A stretch of 64,000 bases of DNA. Origin: Bog-532 sp963742875 (GTDB lineage: Bacteria; Actinomycetota; Actinomycetes; Streptosporangiales; Streptosporangiaceae). The position numbers were made by a program, and so were the translations under genes. The notes beneath the pieces were generated by a model. The model was not told the DNA's origin. It saw only the letters and a program-made list of their open reading frames with translations, and did not search any database. How positions within the stretch are numbered: position 1 is the first letter of the stretch; every line of letters begins with the position of its first letter. Shown in pieces: positions 1 to 7,992 of this stretch. The stretch covers positions 156,905 to 220,904 of the forward strand of contig CAVUNO010000011.1 of NCBI GenBank assembly GCA_963742875.1, given 5' to 3'.

Positions 1-2421
1 CATGGGCTGCGGAAGGCCCTCGCAGTGGTCGAACCAGGCGATGCCGTCCCCGTCGACGCCGATGTCACGCAGGTCCTCGTCGGCGGCCAGGATGTCCTGG
101 CCGACCAGCCACGCAAGGCGGGCCGCCGCGCTGGCGTGCCCGGCTGAGCCCAGGGAGAAGAGCACGACGGACCGCTCACGGACAACCCGGCCGATATCGA
201 TGTGGGTGCGGGCGGCGGAACCGGCGGGCCGGAGCCAGCGCCCGAGCGGGGAAGCCCGCAGCTGGGGCAGCTGGCTGGCCGCGGTCATCAGCAGCGCGGG
301 ATCGGTCCGGGCCTGGCTGGCCGATGCGCGGGCCCGTTCGGCGATCTGCGGCCGCCGCGGGTGGTGAGCAGGCACTTGTTCCAGCCGCGCCTCCAGCGCG
401 AGCGGATCGAGCAGGTGCGCGACATCATCGAGGACGGGGATTCGCGGGTCGGCCGGGGCCGCCTCGATGAGCTCGAACACGTCCGTCAGGTAGGCCGCGA
501 AACTGCGCCGGTAATGGTCGACCGTGCCGGACCAGTTGAGCATGGCCGTGACGAGCGAGGCGCGCCGGGCCGGGCTCCCGTAGCGGAACGGCTCGTACGA
601 CGCCGGGCCGGCCGCACTGAATTCGTAGAACGGCGCGCCGGCCACGGCACAGACGGCCGACAGCGGCTCGGAAAGATCGGTGCCGCCGCCCAGGTTGACC
701 ACGATGACTGGCTTGCGCAGCCGTACGGCGGCGTACACGAGCTGGAAACTGCTGGTCGTGGTGCCAGACCGGGCCGCGCCGGTGACGAGCACGCTACCCG
801 CCATCTCGGGCCAGGCCAGCGCCGCGGGCCCGCCGGAAAGCTCGTCCACCCCCAGGCAGGCGCCACTCCTGGTGACGACCCCGCCAGAGCGCACCGCACG
901 GGTCACCACGGCGCGCCGGAGGGCGGCGATCAGGCCGGGGCGCGGCGGGCGGACATCCCACTCGTCCGTGTGCAGCCAGTCCAGCCAGGCGGCGAGCGCA
1001 GCTTCCGCCGCGCCCGCCATCAGCGCGATCGGGAGCTGCCGGAGCAGCCAGTGGCCCATGTCCGCGTAGGCCACGCCGAGGTGCAGCAGCCGGGCGGAGT
1101 GGCCGAAGATCCCGCCCAGGTAGGAGGCCACCCGCGCGGGGCCCGCCGTGAACCCCGAGACGGCCGCCGCGGGCCCGATCGCCAGCGTCCACACCAGCCC
1201 GGCGACGGCCGGGGCGGCCAGCCAGGCTGGGCGCCACCGGCTCACCCTGGTCACGCCGACGAAGACGAGCGCCAGCACCAGCGTCAGCTGGGCGAAGATC
1301 ACATGCAGGATCACCAGCGCGATACCGATCGCAGCCAGGAACTCACCACGGCGGGGCGTATCTGTGGGTATCACGTAGCGTGCGTGCCGTGGCGCGCGCT
1401 CCGCCGCTGATACCGGCTCGGCTGGCATCGGCATTAGGTTCGCAGTAATCGACAGGGTGTGTCCACAGGCTCGGCGTATCCGGGCCACGGGCACCGTGAG
1501 CGGTGTTCCGCGGGCCGTAAGGTGGCCGACGGGGACGCCGTTCTCGATCGATACCTTGAAGAAGTCGGGACGCAGCATCACCACGGTCAGGGCCACCGGG
1601 ACCGACGAGTCGTCGAACCTTATGGTCACCGTGATCGCCGACTGCCCGGGGGCAAGGTGCAGGCCGCGGGCGATCGACGGCTGCGGCGCGCACAGCTCCA
1701 CGTTCAGCGCGGCCGGGCGTCCCGCCGGGACATGGGCAGGCGCACCGTCCTGACCGTCCTCGCCAGCGGGCCCGGCAGGCCCGGCGGGGGGCGTGGACAG
1801 CACCTCGTCGAGCGCGGGAACCCAGCTCGATTCGCCGTCCTCGTCCCACGCCGCGCTCACCTGGCTGGCCACTGGTTCGCCGCAGCCGGGAGCTTGCGGC
1901 AGGTAGGCGGTGGACATCGCCACCGGGGAGCCGCCCGACGTCCACAGGCAGCGGATGACCCGGACCTGCGTACCCGGTGCGAGCCCCAGGGCCAAGCAGA
2001 TGTCCTGCGGCGCTGGGCGCCGCGACACGTGCTTGGCCTGGCAGACGATCGCGTTGCCCATCGGGTCGACGCTGGTGCTGAGCCCGGCCACGCCCTCGAT
2101 GGCGACCTGGTACTCGGCCGGGCTGGCCCGGTACAGCTGCCCGTCCGGCAGCTTGCGCAGCAATGACCGCCGGGAAAGCTCCTCGACGGCGACGTCGATT
2201 TCCGCCACGCTCACGTTGAAACGCCGCGCGAGCACACTGCGCCGGGGCAGTTTCCAGCCTGGCTCGCGGTGCACGAGAGCCGCCGCCATCCGGTCTGCCA
2301 GCACCCCCGCGGCCGACCCCCGGGCACCGGGATCTTCCCCGCCCGGCGCCCCATAATCGTTCCCTGCGGCCTGATCGCCCTTGGCTGCTGTCCCGCCCAC
2401 GCCCTCCAGCCCGGCGGTCAT
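1..2421 (-). CDS. GntR/UTRA regulator fused to membrane-anchored TraG/VirD4-like ATPase (partial, runs off left edge)
   Basis: An uninterrupted 807-codon frame reads from ATG at 2421 down to base 1, so the C-terminus lies outside the window. Residues about 40-100 form a GntR winged helix (ADRMAAALV, LARRFNVSVAEI). Residues about 138-176 resemble a UTRA half-domain (LGLAPGTQVRVIRCLW), and 250-295 look like a second one. Two hydrophobic stretches follow at about 360-390 and 400-425. A conjugation-type P-loop region comes next, with GAARSGTTTS at about 548-557. The canonical Walker A lysine is replaced by threonine, so ATP hydrolysis is doubtful. Domain names rest on my motif recognition. The order (DNA-binding regulator, then membrane segment, then coupling-protein-like ATPase) is seen directly. 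A role linking DNA binding to DNA transfer or membrane signalling is inference. Confidence 0.75.
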   Translation of the reverse strand, partial: MTAGLEGVGGTAAKGDQAAGNDYGAPGGEDPGARGSAAGVLADRMAAALVHREPGWKLPRRSVLARRFNVSVAEIDVAVEELSRRSLLRKLPDGQLYRASPAEYQVAIEGVAGLSTSVDPMGNAIVCQAKHVSRRPAPQDICLALGLAPGTQVRVIRCLWTSGGSPVAMSTAYLPQAPGCGEPVASQVSAAWDEDGESSWVPALDEVLSTPPAGPAGPAGEDGQDGAPAHVPAGRPAALNVELCAPQPSIARGLHLAPGQSAITVTIRFDDSSVPVALTVVMLRPDFFKVSIENGVPVGHLTARGTPLTVPVARIRRACGHTLSITANLMPMPAEPVSAAERAPRHARYVIPTDTPRRGEFLAAIGIALVILHVIFAQLTLVLALVFVGVTRVSRWRPAWLAAPAVAGLVWTLAIGPAAAVSGFTAGPARVASYLGGIFGHSARLLHLGVAYADMGHWLLRQLPIALMAGAAEAALAAWLDWLHTDEWDVRPPRPGLIAALRRAVVTRAVRSGGVVTRSGACLGVDELSGGPAALAWPEMAGSVLVTGAARSGTTTSSFQLVYAAVRLRKPVIVVNLGGGTDLSEPLSAVCAVAGAPFYEFSAAGPASYEPFRYGSPARRASLVTAMLNWSGTVDHYRRSFAAYLTDVFELIEAAPADPRIPVLDDVAHLLDPLALEARLEQVPAHHPRRPQIAERARASASQARTDPALLMTAASQLPQLRASPLGRWLRPAGSAARTHIDIGRVVRERSVVLFSLGSAGHASAAARLAWLVGQDILAADEDLRDIGVDGDGIAWFDHCEGLPQPM

Positions 2422-2540
2422 TCCACATTTTGCCGGGAGACCGCCACGACCACCCGGCCGGGGACGATCATCAGGCCCACCTCGGCCCTCCTGGGAGCGG
2501 GCTCTGCCGACTCTGCGAAAACCACGGTCTTGCGCCTCAC
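2418..2540 (-). CDS. Possible 40-residue ORF coupled to the GntR/ATPase gene
   Basis: A short frame starting at GTG 2540 ends in a TGA that overlaps the ATG of the GntR/ATPase gene (ATGA), which would allow translational coupling. The C-terminal part (MIVPGRVVVAVSRQ) has actinomycete-like codon use. No convincing ribosome binding site lies before the GTG, the frame extends further upstream without an obvious start, and I do not recognise the product. It may be chance. Confidence 0.25.
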   Translation of the reverse strand: MRRKTVVFAESAEPAPRRAEVGLMIVPGRVVVAVSRQNVE

Positions 2541-2700
2541 CTGGTGCCGGGCTGTCAACGGGGGACGGGACGGTGCGTCGCTACCAGCACAAGGCCGCGT
2601 CCAGGTCCATTGATAGCCAGCCGCGGTGAAGCCACGTTGAACGCTGCCATGAATAAAAGCGACTAGCGGGCAACACGTAGGTGAACTCAGCACGCGAAAA

Positions 2701-2734
2701 CCCCGCCGCCCTGACGGGTGTCAGGGCGGCGGGG
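2701..2734 (-). terminator. Rho-independent terminator of the sulfur/redox operon
   Basis: A perfect 15-bp stem (CCCCGCCGCCCTGAC at 2701-2715 and its complement at 2720-2734) encloses a 4-base loop. On the minus strand it is followed directly by TTTT. It lies 28 bases downstream of the DUF1416 stop codon. Confidence 0.9.
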
Positions 2735-2761
2735 CCATTTGCCGCTGAGCCGGGTGACGGC

Positions 2762-3091
2762 TCAGACGGTCACCTCGACCTTGGTGACCTTTCCGTATTC
2801 GGCGGAAACACTGCGGTCGGCGCGCGCTCCCCCGGGCGCGAGCACCCGGAGCTTCCACGTGCCCGGGGCGGCGAAGAAGCGGAACCCGCCGTCCTCGCCG
2901 AGCGGGACCTCGGCCACGAATTCGTCACCGGTGCCGAGCAGCCGGGCGTACCCGGTCGACAACGGGGCGCTGCCGCGCACGACGCGTCCCTCCACCACGG
3001 CCTGGTTGCCCGCGTCGGTAGCGGCGGCCGCCGGCACGCCGCCAGCCGGCGCGCCGCAGCCGTCGCCCGGGGTCTGGTTCGGACTTGTCAT
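2762..3091 (-). CDS. DUF1416 domain-containing protein
   Basis: A 109-residue protein. The ATG at 3091 is chosen because it overlaps the TGA of the upstream sulfurtransferase (ATGA), a typical coupled pair. The sequence has a short Gly/Ala/Cys-containing N-terminus (CGAPAGG) followed by a beta-rich domain (VVEGRVVRG, GGFRFFAAPGTWKLRVLAPG) resembling a carboxypeptidase-regulatory or transthyretin-like fold. In actinobacteria this family is regularly found next to a CysA/SseA-type sulfurtransferase, as here. Its biochemical function is unknown. Co-transcription with the sulfurtransferase and termination at the hairpin just downstream are likely. Confidence 0.85.
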   Translation of the reverse strand: MTSPNQTPGDGCGAPAGGVPAAAATDAGNQAVVEGRVVRGSAPLSTGYARLLGTGDEFVAEVPLGEDGGFRFFAAPGTWKLRVLAPGGARADRSVSAEYGKVTKVEVTV

Positions 3092-3931
3092 CGGGCATCT
3101 CCCAGCTCGATCGGAACACCCACGAGCGAGCCATACTCGGTCCATGAGCCATCGTAGTTCTTGACATTCGGCTGCTCGAGCAGCTCGTGCAGGACGAACC
3201 AGGTATGCGCGGAGCGCTCACCGATCCGGCAGTAGGCGATGGTGTCCTTGCCGAAGTCCAGGCCGGCCTCGTCGCCGTAGAGGGTGCTCAGCTCCTCGTC
3301 GGAGCGGAAGGTGCCGTCCTCATTGGCCGCCTTGGACCACGGGACGTTGCGCGCCGTGGGGATGTGACCGCCGCGCTGCGCCTGCTCCTGCGGGAGATGC
3401 GCCGGCGCGAGCAGCCGACCGGCGAACTCGTCCGGGGAGCGGACGTCGACCAGGTTGCGCTTGCCGATCGCGTCGAGCACCTCGTCCCGCTTGGCCCGCA
3501 GTGCGGCGTCCTGCTCGGACGCCTGGTAGGTCGTGGCCGGGCGCTTCGGCACGTCGGTGGTCAGCTCGCGCGAGTCGAGCTCCCACCTCTTGCGCCCGCC
3601 GTCGAGGAGCTTCACGTTGTGGTGGCCGTACAGCTTGAAGTACCAGTAGGCGTAGGCGGCGAACCAGTTGTTGTTGCCGCCGTAGAGCACGACCGTGTCG
3701 TCGTTGGAGATGCCGCGCTCAGAGAGCAGCTTCTCGAAGCCGACCCGGTTCAACGAAGTCCCGGCGTACCGGGTCCTGCAGGTCCTTCTTCCAGTCAATC
3801 TTGATCGCGTTGGGGATGTGCCCCTTGTCGTAGGCACTGGTGTCCTCGTCGACCTCGACGAGGACGACCCCGGGATCACCGGCGTGCGCTTCCACCCACT
3901 CTGCGTCCACGAGGGCTTCGGAGCGGCTCAT
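3088..3931 (-). pseudogene. Thiosulfate/3-mercaptopyruvate-type sulfurtransferase (rhodanese), single-base frameshift
   Basis: Two overlapping minus-strand frames together give a complete tandem-rhodanese enzyme of about 280 residues, the usual family length. The 5' frame (MSRSEALVDAEWVEAHAG to RRDFVE) starts at 3931 behind a strong AGGAGG site. The 3' frame continues as FEKLLSERGISNDD and holds the active-site loop CRIGERS with the catalytic cysteine. One base too many in the C/G run at about 3744-3750 separates them. The enzyme would transfer sulfane sulfur to thiol or cyanide acceptors. The lesion is either a recent inactivating mutation or a sequencing error. Because the rest of the gene and its coupled neighbour are well kept, error is quite possible. 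Confidence 0.85.
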
Positions 3932-3955
3932 AACGTAAAAACCTCCTGATGTGGA

Positions 3956-4384
3956 TCAGGCCGCCGCACTTCGCTGAGACGGCCGGATCCGGCGAATGAA
4001 CAGATACATCTGGCAGCCCAGGCAGAAATCGAACACGGCGTTGAGGAACGCGGCCGCCAGGGCCATGGCCGTAAAGGCGATCCCGACGCCGGTGAGGCCG
4101 ACCGCATAACCGATCACGCCGATCGCGGCGATGACCAGCCCTACGCCCTGCGAGAACCGCGGCGGCGCCGACGGCTCAAAACGCGTCGGCGGCCGGAGGC
4201 GCGGGCGGACCAGGAAACGGTAGATGAGGCCGTACGGCGCGTACCGCATCCCGGCGATCGCGCCGACCGCGAACACCAGCGTCTGGGCGAGCAGCAACCA
4301 GACGCTGGCGGTGGCCAGGGAAAGGGCCAGCACGATCGTCGTGATGACCGCGCCGAATCTGGGCCCCCGGGCGTCAATGTCCAT
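3956..4384 (-). CDS. DUF4395 integral membrane protein
   Basis: A 142-residue protein with about four hydrophobic segments (AVITTIVLALSLATASVWLL, TLVFAVGAIAGM, GVGLVIAAIGVIGYAVG, FTAMALAAAFLNAVF) and a CLGC motif near the C-terminus, typical of the DUF4395 family. An AAGGAG site lies just upstream of the ATG. It sits between a thioredoxin-like gene and a sulfurtransferase on the same strand. This arrangement is common in actinobacteria and suggests a membrane component of a thiol/sulfur relay. The paired cysteines would suit redox exchange with the thioredoxin, but that is inference. Confidence 0.85.
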   Translation of the reverse strand: MDIDARGPRFGAVITTIVLALSLATASVWLLLAQTLVFAVGAIAGMRYAPYGLIYRFLVRPRLRPPTRFEPSAPPRFSQGVGLVIAAIGVIGYAVGLTGVGIAFTAMALAAAFLNAVFDFCLGCQMYLFIRRIRPSQRSAAA

Positions 4385-4560
4385 GGTTGCGCTCCTTGAT
4401 GCTGACGGGCGTAGCCGGTTGGCTCGCTGCCGCCGTGTCCCGGTGCAGGCATGCGCCTGCCCGGATGACCGCTGGCCAGCAGCACTGTGCGGGAGTCAGC
4501 AGCCCATACGGCGTGGATGCGACGGCCCAGCCGTCGATTCGGTGCCTCGTGCGCGGGCTG

Positions 4561-4755
4561 CTAACGGGTGAACGGCCGACACAGCGCGGTCGCCACCCGG
4601 CAAAAGTCCACGGCGCGCCGCTTCGTCAGCCTCTGCGCTGTCCCGGAAAGCACGTAGACGATCGTATGCGGGGTCAGCGCGGCTGTCACTCCCCGGCCAG
4701 CGACAGTATGTATAAATTTCGACCGTTTTAGTAGGTTGAACGCCCGGACGGCCAT
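4561..4755 (-). CDS. Possible 64-residue ORF after the thioredoxin gene
   Basis: This frame begins 3 bases after the thioredoxin-like stop codon, on the same strand. It encodes a basic, unrecognised peptide (MAVRAFNLLKRSKFIHTVAG at the start). Part of it is AT-rich (4700-4735), so it may instead hold a promoter for the DUF4395-sulfurtransferase genes. Function unknown; could be non-coding. Confidence 0.25.
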   Translation of the reverse strand: MAVRAFNLLKRSKFIHTVAGRGVTAALTPHTIVYVLSGTAQRLTKRRAVDFCRVATALCRPFTR

Positions 4756-4758
4756 GAC

Positions 4759-5250
4759 TCATTCCCCGGCCGGGGCCGCGGCCGATTCGCCGCCGGTTCC
4801 CGCAGGCTGACGGCCGCCGGCCGGCAGCTGGCTCAGCGCGGCGATGACGTCGGCCTTGCGCGGCAGGCCACTCGCCTTGCGCGCGATTGCGCCGTCCGGG
4901 CCGAGCACCAGCACGGTGGGCGTGGACAGGATGTTCAGCCGCCGCACCAGGTCCAGCCGCGACTCGGCGTCGATTTCCACGTGCTGCACGCCGTCCACCA
5001 GGCCGGCCACCTCATTGAGGGTCTGCCGCGTGGCCCGGCACGGAGCGCAGAAGGCGCTGGAGAACTGGACCAAGGTCGCCCGCGGCCCGAGATCGTGCCG
5101 CAGATCGGCCGCGGTCAGGACATCACGCCCGGCGGGCGCCTGGCCGGGGGGCGGCACGACGCGCAGCCGTCCCTGCCTCCGGCGCCAGGCCAGGCCGAAT
5201 GGGGTCACCACGGCCAGCACCACGACCAGCGCTATCACTCCTGCGGTCAT
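4759..5250 (-). CDS. Membrane-anchored thioredoxin-like protein
   Basis: A 163-residue protein. It starts with a hydrophobic helix (MTAGVIALVVVLAVVTPFGL), so the thioredoxin domain is probably anchored outside the membrane. The domain contains FCAPCR, the CxxC redox site, followed by a thioredoxin-like end (ILSTPTVLVLGPDGAIARKA) with the cis-proline. A start upstream in the longer frame was rejected because the helix begins exactly at this ATG. Context with DUF4395 and rhodanese genes suggests a role in extracytoplasmic thiol or sulfur handling. Confidence 0.85.
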   Translation of the reverse strand: MTAGVIALVVVLAVVTPFGLAWRRRQGRLRVVPPPGQAPAGRDVLTAADLRHDLGPRATLVQFSSAFCAPCRATRQTLNEVAGLVDGVQHVEIDAESRLDLVRRLNILSTPTVLVLGPDGAIARKASGLPRKADVIAALSQLPAGGRQPAGTGGESAAAPAGE

Positions 5251-5273
5251 ACTTCCTGGAAAGCGCGGAAGCG

Positions 5274-5290
5274 GCGCGGGCATTCCGCGC
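5274..5290 (-). terminator. Weak stem-loop between anti-sigma and thioredoxin genes
   Basis: A GCGCGG/CCGCGC 6-bp stem with a 5-base loop lies about 40 bases past the anti-sigma stop codon on the minus strand. It has no T tract, so it is only a possible terminator. Confidence 0.3.
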
Positions 5291-5330
5291 GGCCGCCCCA
5301 GCACCGCAGCAGAGCCCCCGGCCGGCCCGT

Positions 5331-6050
5331 TCAGCTGGGCAGGAAGGTCACGAGCTGCCGGTTGCCGGCCGTCACGTCGAATCCCTGCACCTGCGACACC
5401 GGGACCCACGAGGAGCCCGGATACCAGGCCGTCGCGGCACCGTGGGCCACCGTCCAGCCGGCCGCGGCCAGGTGCACGCCCTGGGAGTCGGTGACCCATA
5501 GCTGGCAGGTCGTGCCGTTCGGCACACCGGATACCTGGATGTCCATCGCCGTACCCCACGGCTCCTTGTTGTACCGGACCGTCGCCGTGATGCCGCGCAG
5601 CGCGCTGGTCGTCCGCGCCGTCTGCCAGCTCGCGGGCGGGATGGACGCCGTCGCGGACGGACGGCCCGGGGCCGGGCTGGATCCGAGGCGCAGGCGCACG
5701 GCGCCGGCCACGGCGATCACCACCGCGGCGGCGGCCGCGACGGCCTGCCAGCGCCGGTTCCGGCGGCGCCGGGCGGCGGTCAGGCTCACGAGGGACTCGA
5801 CGAAATCTTCCGCGGAAGCCTCGTCGGCGAGCAGGGGCTCGGCGTCCTCGCGCGATATGCGGTCGATTTCCTCCGCGCTGACCCGGGACAGCAGGGCCGG
5901 GAGCCCGGCCAGGCCGGCCATTTCGTCCCGGCAGTCACGGCAACCGGTGACGTGCCTGTCCACCTGGGACCGTTCGGCGGGATCGATCGCACCGAGCACG
6001 TAGACACCGAGTGCCTGCCGGGTGTCTGTGCAATCCCAAGCCGGCGTCAT
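5331..6050 (-). CDS. Zinc-finger anti-sigma factor with C-terminal anti-sigma-K-like domain
   Basis: A 239-residue protein starting with an ATG that overlaps the sigma-factor TGA (ATGA). The N-terminal domain carries the anti-sigma zinc motif HVTGCRDC (HxxxCxxC). One transmembrane segment (AVAAAAAVVIAVAGAV) follows near residue 135. The outer C-terminal domain (VRYNKEPWGTAMDIQVSGV, CQLWVTD) resembles the RskA/anti-sigma-K type. It most likely sequesters the adjacent ECF sigma factor at the membrane until a signal releases it. The inducing signal cannot be read from sequence. Confidence 0.9.
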   Translation of the reverse strand: MTPAWDCTDTRQALGVYVLGAIDPAERSQVDRHVTGCRDCRDEMAGLAGLPALLSRVSAEEIDRISREDAEPLLADEASAEDFVESLVSLTAARRRRNRRWQAVAAAAAVVIAVAGAVRLRLGSSPAPGRPSATASIPPASWQTARTTSALRGITATVRYNKEPWGTAMDIQVSGVPNGTTCQLWVTDSQGVHLAAAGWTVAHGAATAWYPGSSWVPVSQVQGFDVTAGNRQLVTFLPS

Positions 6051-6661
6051 GGCGCCAGTCCTCTCTCCTCCAGGGCAAGCTTGAGCGCCTTGAGCGCGTA
6101 AAAGGTGCGGGACTTCACCGTGCCCGACGGAATCCCGAGGGTGGCCGCCGCCTCCGCGACGGAGCAGCCACGGTAATAGGTCTCGATGATGACCCGGCGG
6201 TGGTCGGGCCGCAGCGAGGCGAGCGCCTCCGCGACCGCCCACGACTCCAGGGCGCGGTCGGCGTCGTCGGCGGCCGGGACCAGTTCCAGCGCGCCCTGGC
6301 CGACCTCGGGCGGCCGGGACTGCCGGGCCCGGTAGGCGTCGACGGCCAGATTCCGGGCGACCGCGAACAGCCAGGGCCGGGCCGGCCGGGCCGCCAGCGC
6401 CTCCGGGTGCCGCCAGGCCCGCACGACCGTTTCCTGCACAAGGTCCTCCGCCCGCTGCCGGTCACCTCCGGTCAGGTGGAGCGCATAACGGAGGAGAGCG
6501 CCGCCATGTTCGGCGTAGAGCGCCCGTACGTATGCCTCATCGGCTACCGCGCCCGGCTGGGCAGCGGATCCCGAGCCTGCCACGTAATGGACTACGCCTG
6601 CGGGCCCGGATCGGTTCACGACACGCCGGCAAATTTCTTGCCCGCACCACCGCCGGGCCAC
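6047..6661 (-). CDS. ECF-family RNA polymerase sigma factor
   Basis: Up to 204 residues from GTG 6661. An internal GTG at 6583, before AGSGSAAQPG, is an equally good or better start because ECF factors rarely have a 40-residue leader. Region 2 is seen as LYAEHGGALLRYALHLTG and AEDLVQETVVRAWRHP. Region 4 is seen as LRPDHRRVIIETYYRGCSV and GIPSGTVKSRTFYALKAL. It forms an operon with the overlapping anti-sigma gene. It would redirect RNA polymerase under a stress or envelope signal and usually drives its own promoter, though I did not identify that promoter here. Confidence 0.9.
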   Translation of the reverse strand: MARRWCGQEICRRVVNRSGPAGVVHYVAGSGSAAQPGAVADEAYVRALYAEHGGALLRYALHLTGGDRQRAEDLVQETVVRAWRHPEALAARPARPWLFAVARNLAVDAYRARQSRPPEVGQGALELVPAADDADRALESWAVAEALASLRPDHRRVIIETYYRGCSVAEAAATLGIPSGTVKSRTFYALKALKLALEERGLAP

Positions 6662-6776
6662 CGGGCTGGCCGTAGCGCGGGACCGCCGCGGGCCGCCTGG
6701 TCACGAATCGCTGGTGAACGCCACGTTCGCCGCGGACGCGCTCGGCGGCCGGTCCGGCCGGCTGCGGCAGGTCGTC

Positions 6777-7043
6777 CTAGCCGCCCGCGAAAGGCGGCAG
6801 CACCTCGATCACGGCCGTGTCGGCCAGGGCGATCTCCTGATGCGGCCGGACGCCCGCAGGCTGGCCGTCGACGAGGAACGACGACCGGGCCAGTACGCCG
6901 CGCAGGCGCTCGCCCCCGTCGTGGTCCCGGCTCTCCAGGGCAGCCGACAGCGCGTCAGCGAGCGTGCCGGCGTGGAGCGACTCGGCGGCGACACCGGCGG
7001 CATCCTTCGCCGCCGCCCAGTAGCGGATAGTCACCATGGCCAT
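6777..7043 (-). CDS. MoaD/ThiS-family sulfur-carrier protein
   Basis: An 88-residue ubiquitin-like protein ending in the diagnostic Gly-Gly (VLPPFAGG), the residue that becomes a thiocarboxylate. The beta-grasp pattern VTIRYWAAAKDAAG and SSFLVDGQPAG supports a MoaD-like fold. Start chosen at ATG 7043, with GAGGA about nine bases upstream. It is divergent from glnR and has no molybdopterin genes nearby, so whether it serves molybdopterin or another sulfur-transfer pathway is open. Confidence 0.85.
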   Translation of the reverse strand: MAMVTIRYWAAAKDAAGVAAESLHAGTLADALSAALESRDHDGGERLRGVLARSSFLVDGQPAGVRPHQEIALADTAVIEVLPPFAGG

Positions 7044-7155
7044 ATCGGCTATCCTCACTCACAATGGGATCCGGGCGGCGCTGCCCCTGGGTCCCTCTGT
7101 GTTTTAACAGGTTAGTGCCGGTGCGCTGGGCGCCGCGAAGGAGAGGTGGAACCGC

Positions 7156-7992
7156 TTGAGCGATCTGCTCCTGCTGACCGGGACGCTGGAACCGTCCACG
7201 GAAGTGCTACCCGCCCTCGGTTTGCTGCTGCATTCGGTGCGCGTCATGCCGCCGGAAGCCTCAGCGCTGATCGATGCTCCGCCAGGAGAACTGGTCCTGG
7301 TCGACGCACGGCGTGACCTGGCCCATGGTAAGAGCATCTGCAAGCTGCTGCTCACCACCGGCCTGGACTGCCCCATGCTGATCATCGTGACCGAGGGCGG
7401 CCTCGCGGCGGTGAGCGCCGACTGGGGCGCCGATGATGTGATCTTGAACACGGCGGGCCCGGCCGAGGTGGAGACGCGACTGCGGCTGGCGCTGGGCCGC
7501 CGGGCCCGGAACGCGGCCGCGGAAGCGCCCGACGAGATCAGGTCCGGCGACCTCACCATTGATGAGGCCACCTACTCCGCGCGGTTGCGCGGGCGGGCGC
7601 TGGACCTGACATTCAAGGAGTTCGAGCTGCTGAAGTTCCTCGCCCAGCATCCGGGCCGCGTCTTCACCCGGGCGCATCTGCTCCAGGAGGTCTGGGGGTA
7701 CGACTACTTCGGCGGCACCCGGACGGTTGACGTGCACGTCCGTCGGCTGCGCGCCAAACTCGGCACCGAGCACGAGGCGCTGATCGGCACCGTCCGGAAT
7801 GTCGGCTACCGCTTCGTGCCGTTCAAGGGCGCCAGCGACGACCAGCGGGACAGTCAGCCGCTTGCGGGAGACGATGAACACGACACCGGACCCGAGGACG
7901 AATCAGGGCTCGGTGACGTGGCCCGCCTCGACGCCGCCCGCCCGGCGGCCCGCGTCAGCGAATCAGGGCTCGGCGCTTCCACCGGACGCTGA
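7156..7992 (+). CDS. glnR: GlnR-type orphan response regulator of nitrogen metabolism
   Basis: A 278-residue OmpR/PhoB-family protein. It starts at TTG, 8 bases after an AAGGAGAGGTGG site. The N-terminal receiver domain closely follows the actinomycete GlnR pattern (TGTLEPSTEVLPALGLLLH, VTEGGLAAVSADWGADDV). The C-terminal winged helix contains LTFKEFELLKFLAQHPGRVF and WGYDYFGGTRTVDVHVRRLR, also typical of GlnR. No histidine kinase gene is adjacent, as expected for an orphan regulator. In related actinomycetes GlnR controls ammonium uptake, glutamine synthetase and other nitrogen genes. The last 50 residues are a low-complexity tail encoded in the overlap with mshD. Confidence 0.93.
   Translation: MSDLLLLTGTLEPSTEVLPALGLLLHSVRVMPPEASALIDAPPGELVLVDARRDLAHGKSICKLLLTTGLDCPMLIIVTEGGLAAVSADWGADDVILNTAGPAEVETRLRLALGRRARNAAAEAPDEIRSGDLTIDEATYSARLRGRALDLTFKEFELLKFLAQHPGRVFTRAHLLQEVWGYDYFGGTRTVDVHVRRLRAKLGTEHEALIGTVRNVGYRFVPFKGASDDQRDSQPLAGDDEHDTGPEDESGLGDVARLDAARPAARVSESGLGASTGR

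Noticed and set aside
202..1410. 402-residue plus-strand ORF
   Set aside because: It lies opposite the GntR/ATPase gene and consists of Arg/Gly/Pro-rich sequence without motifs.
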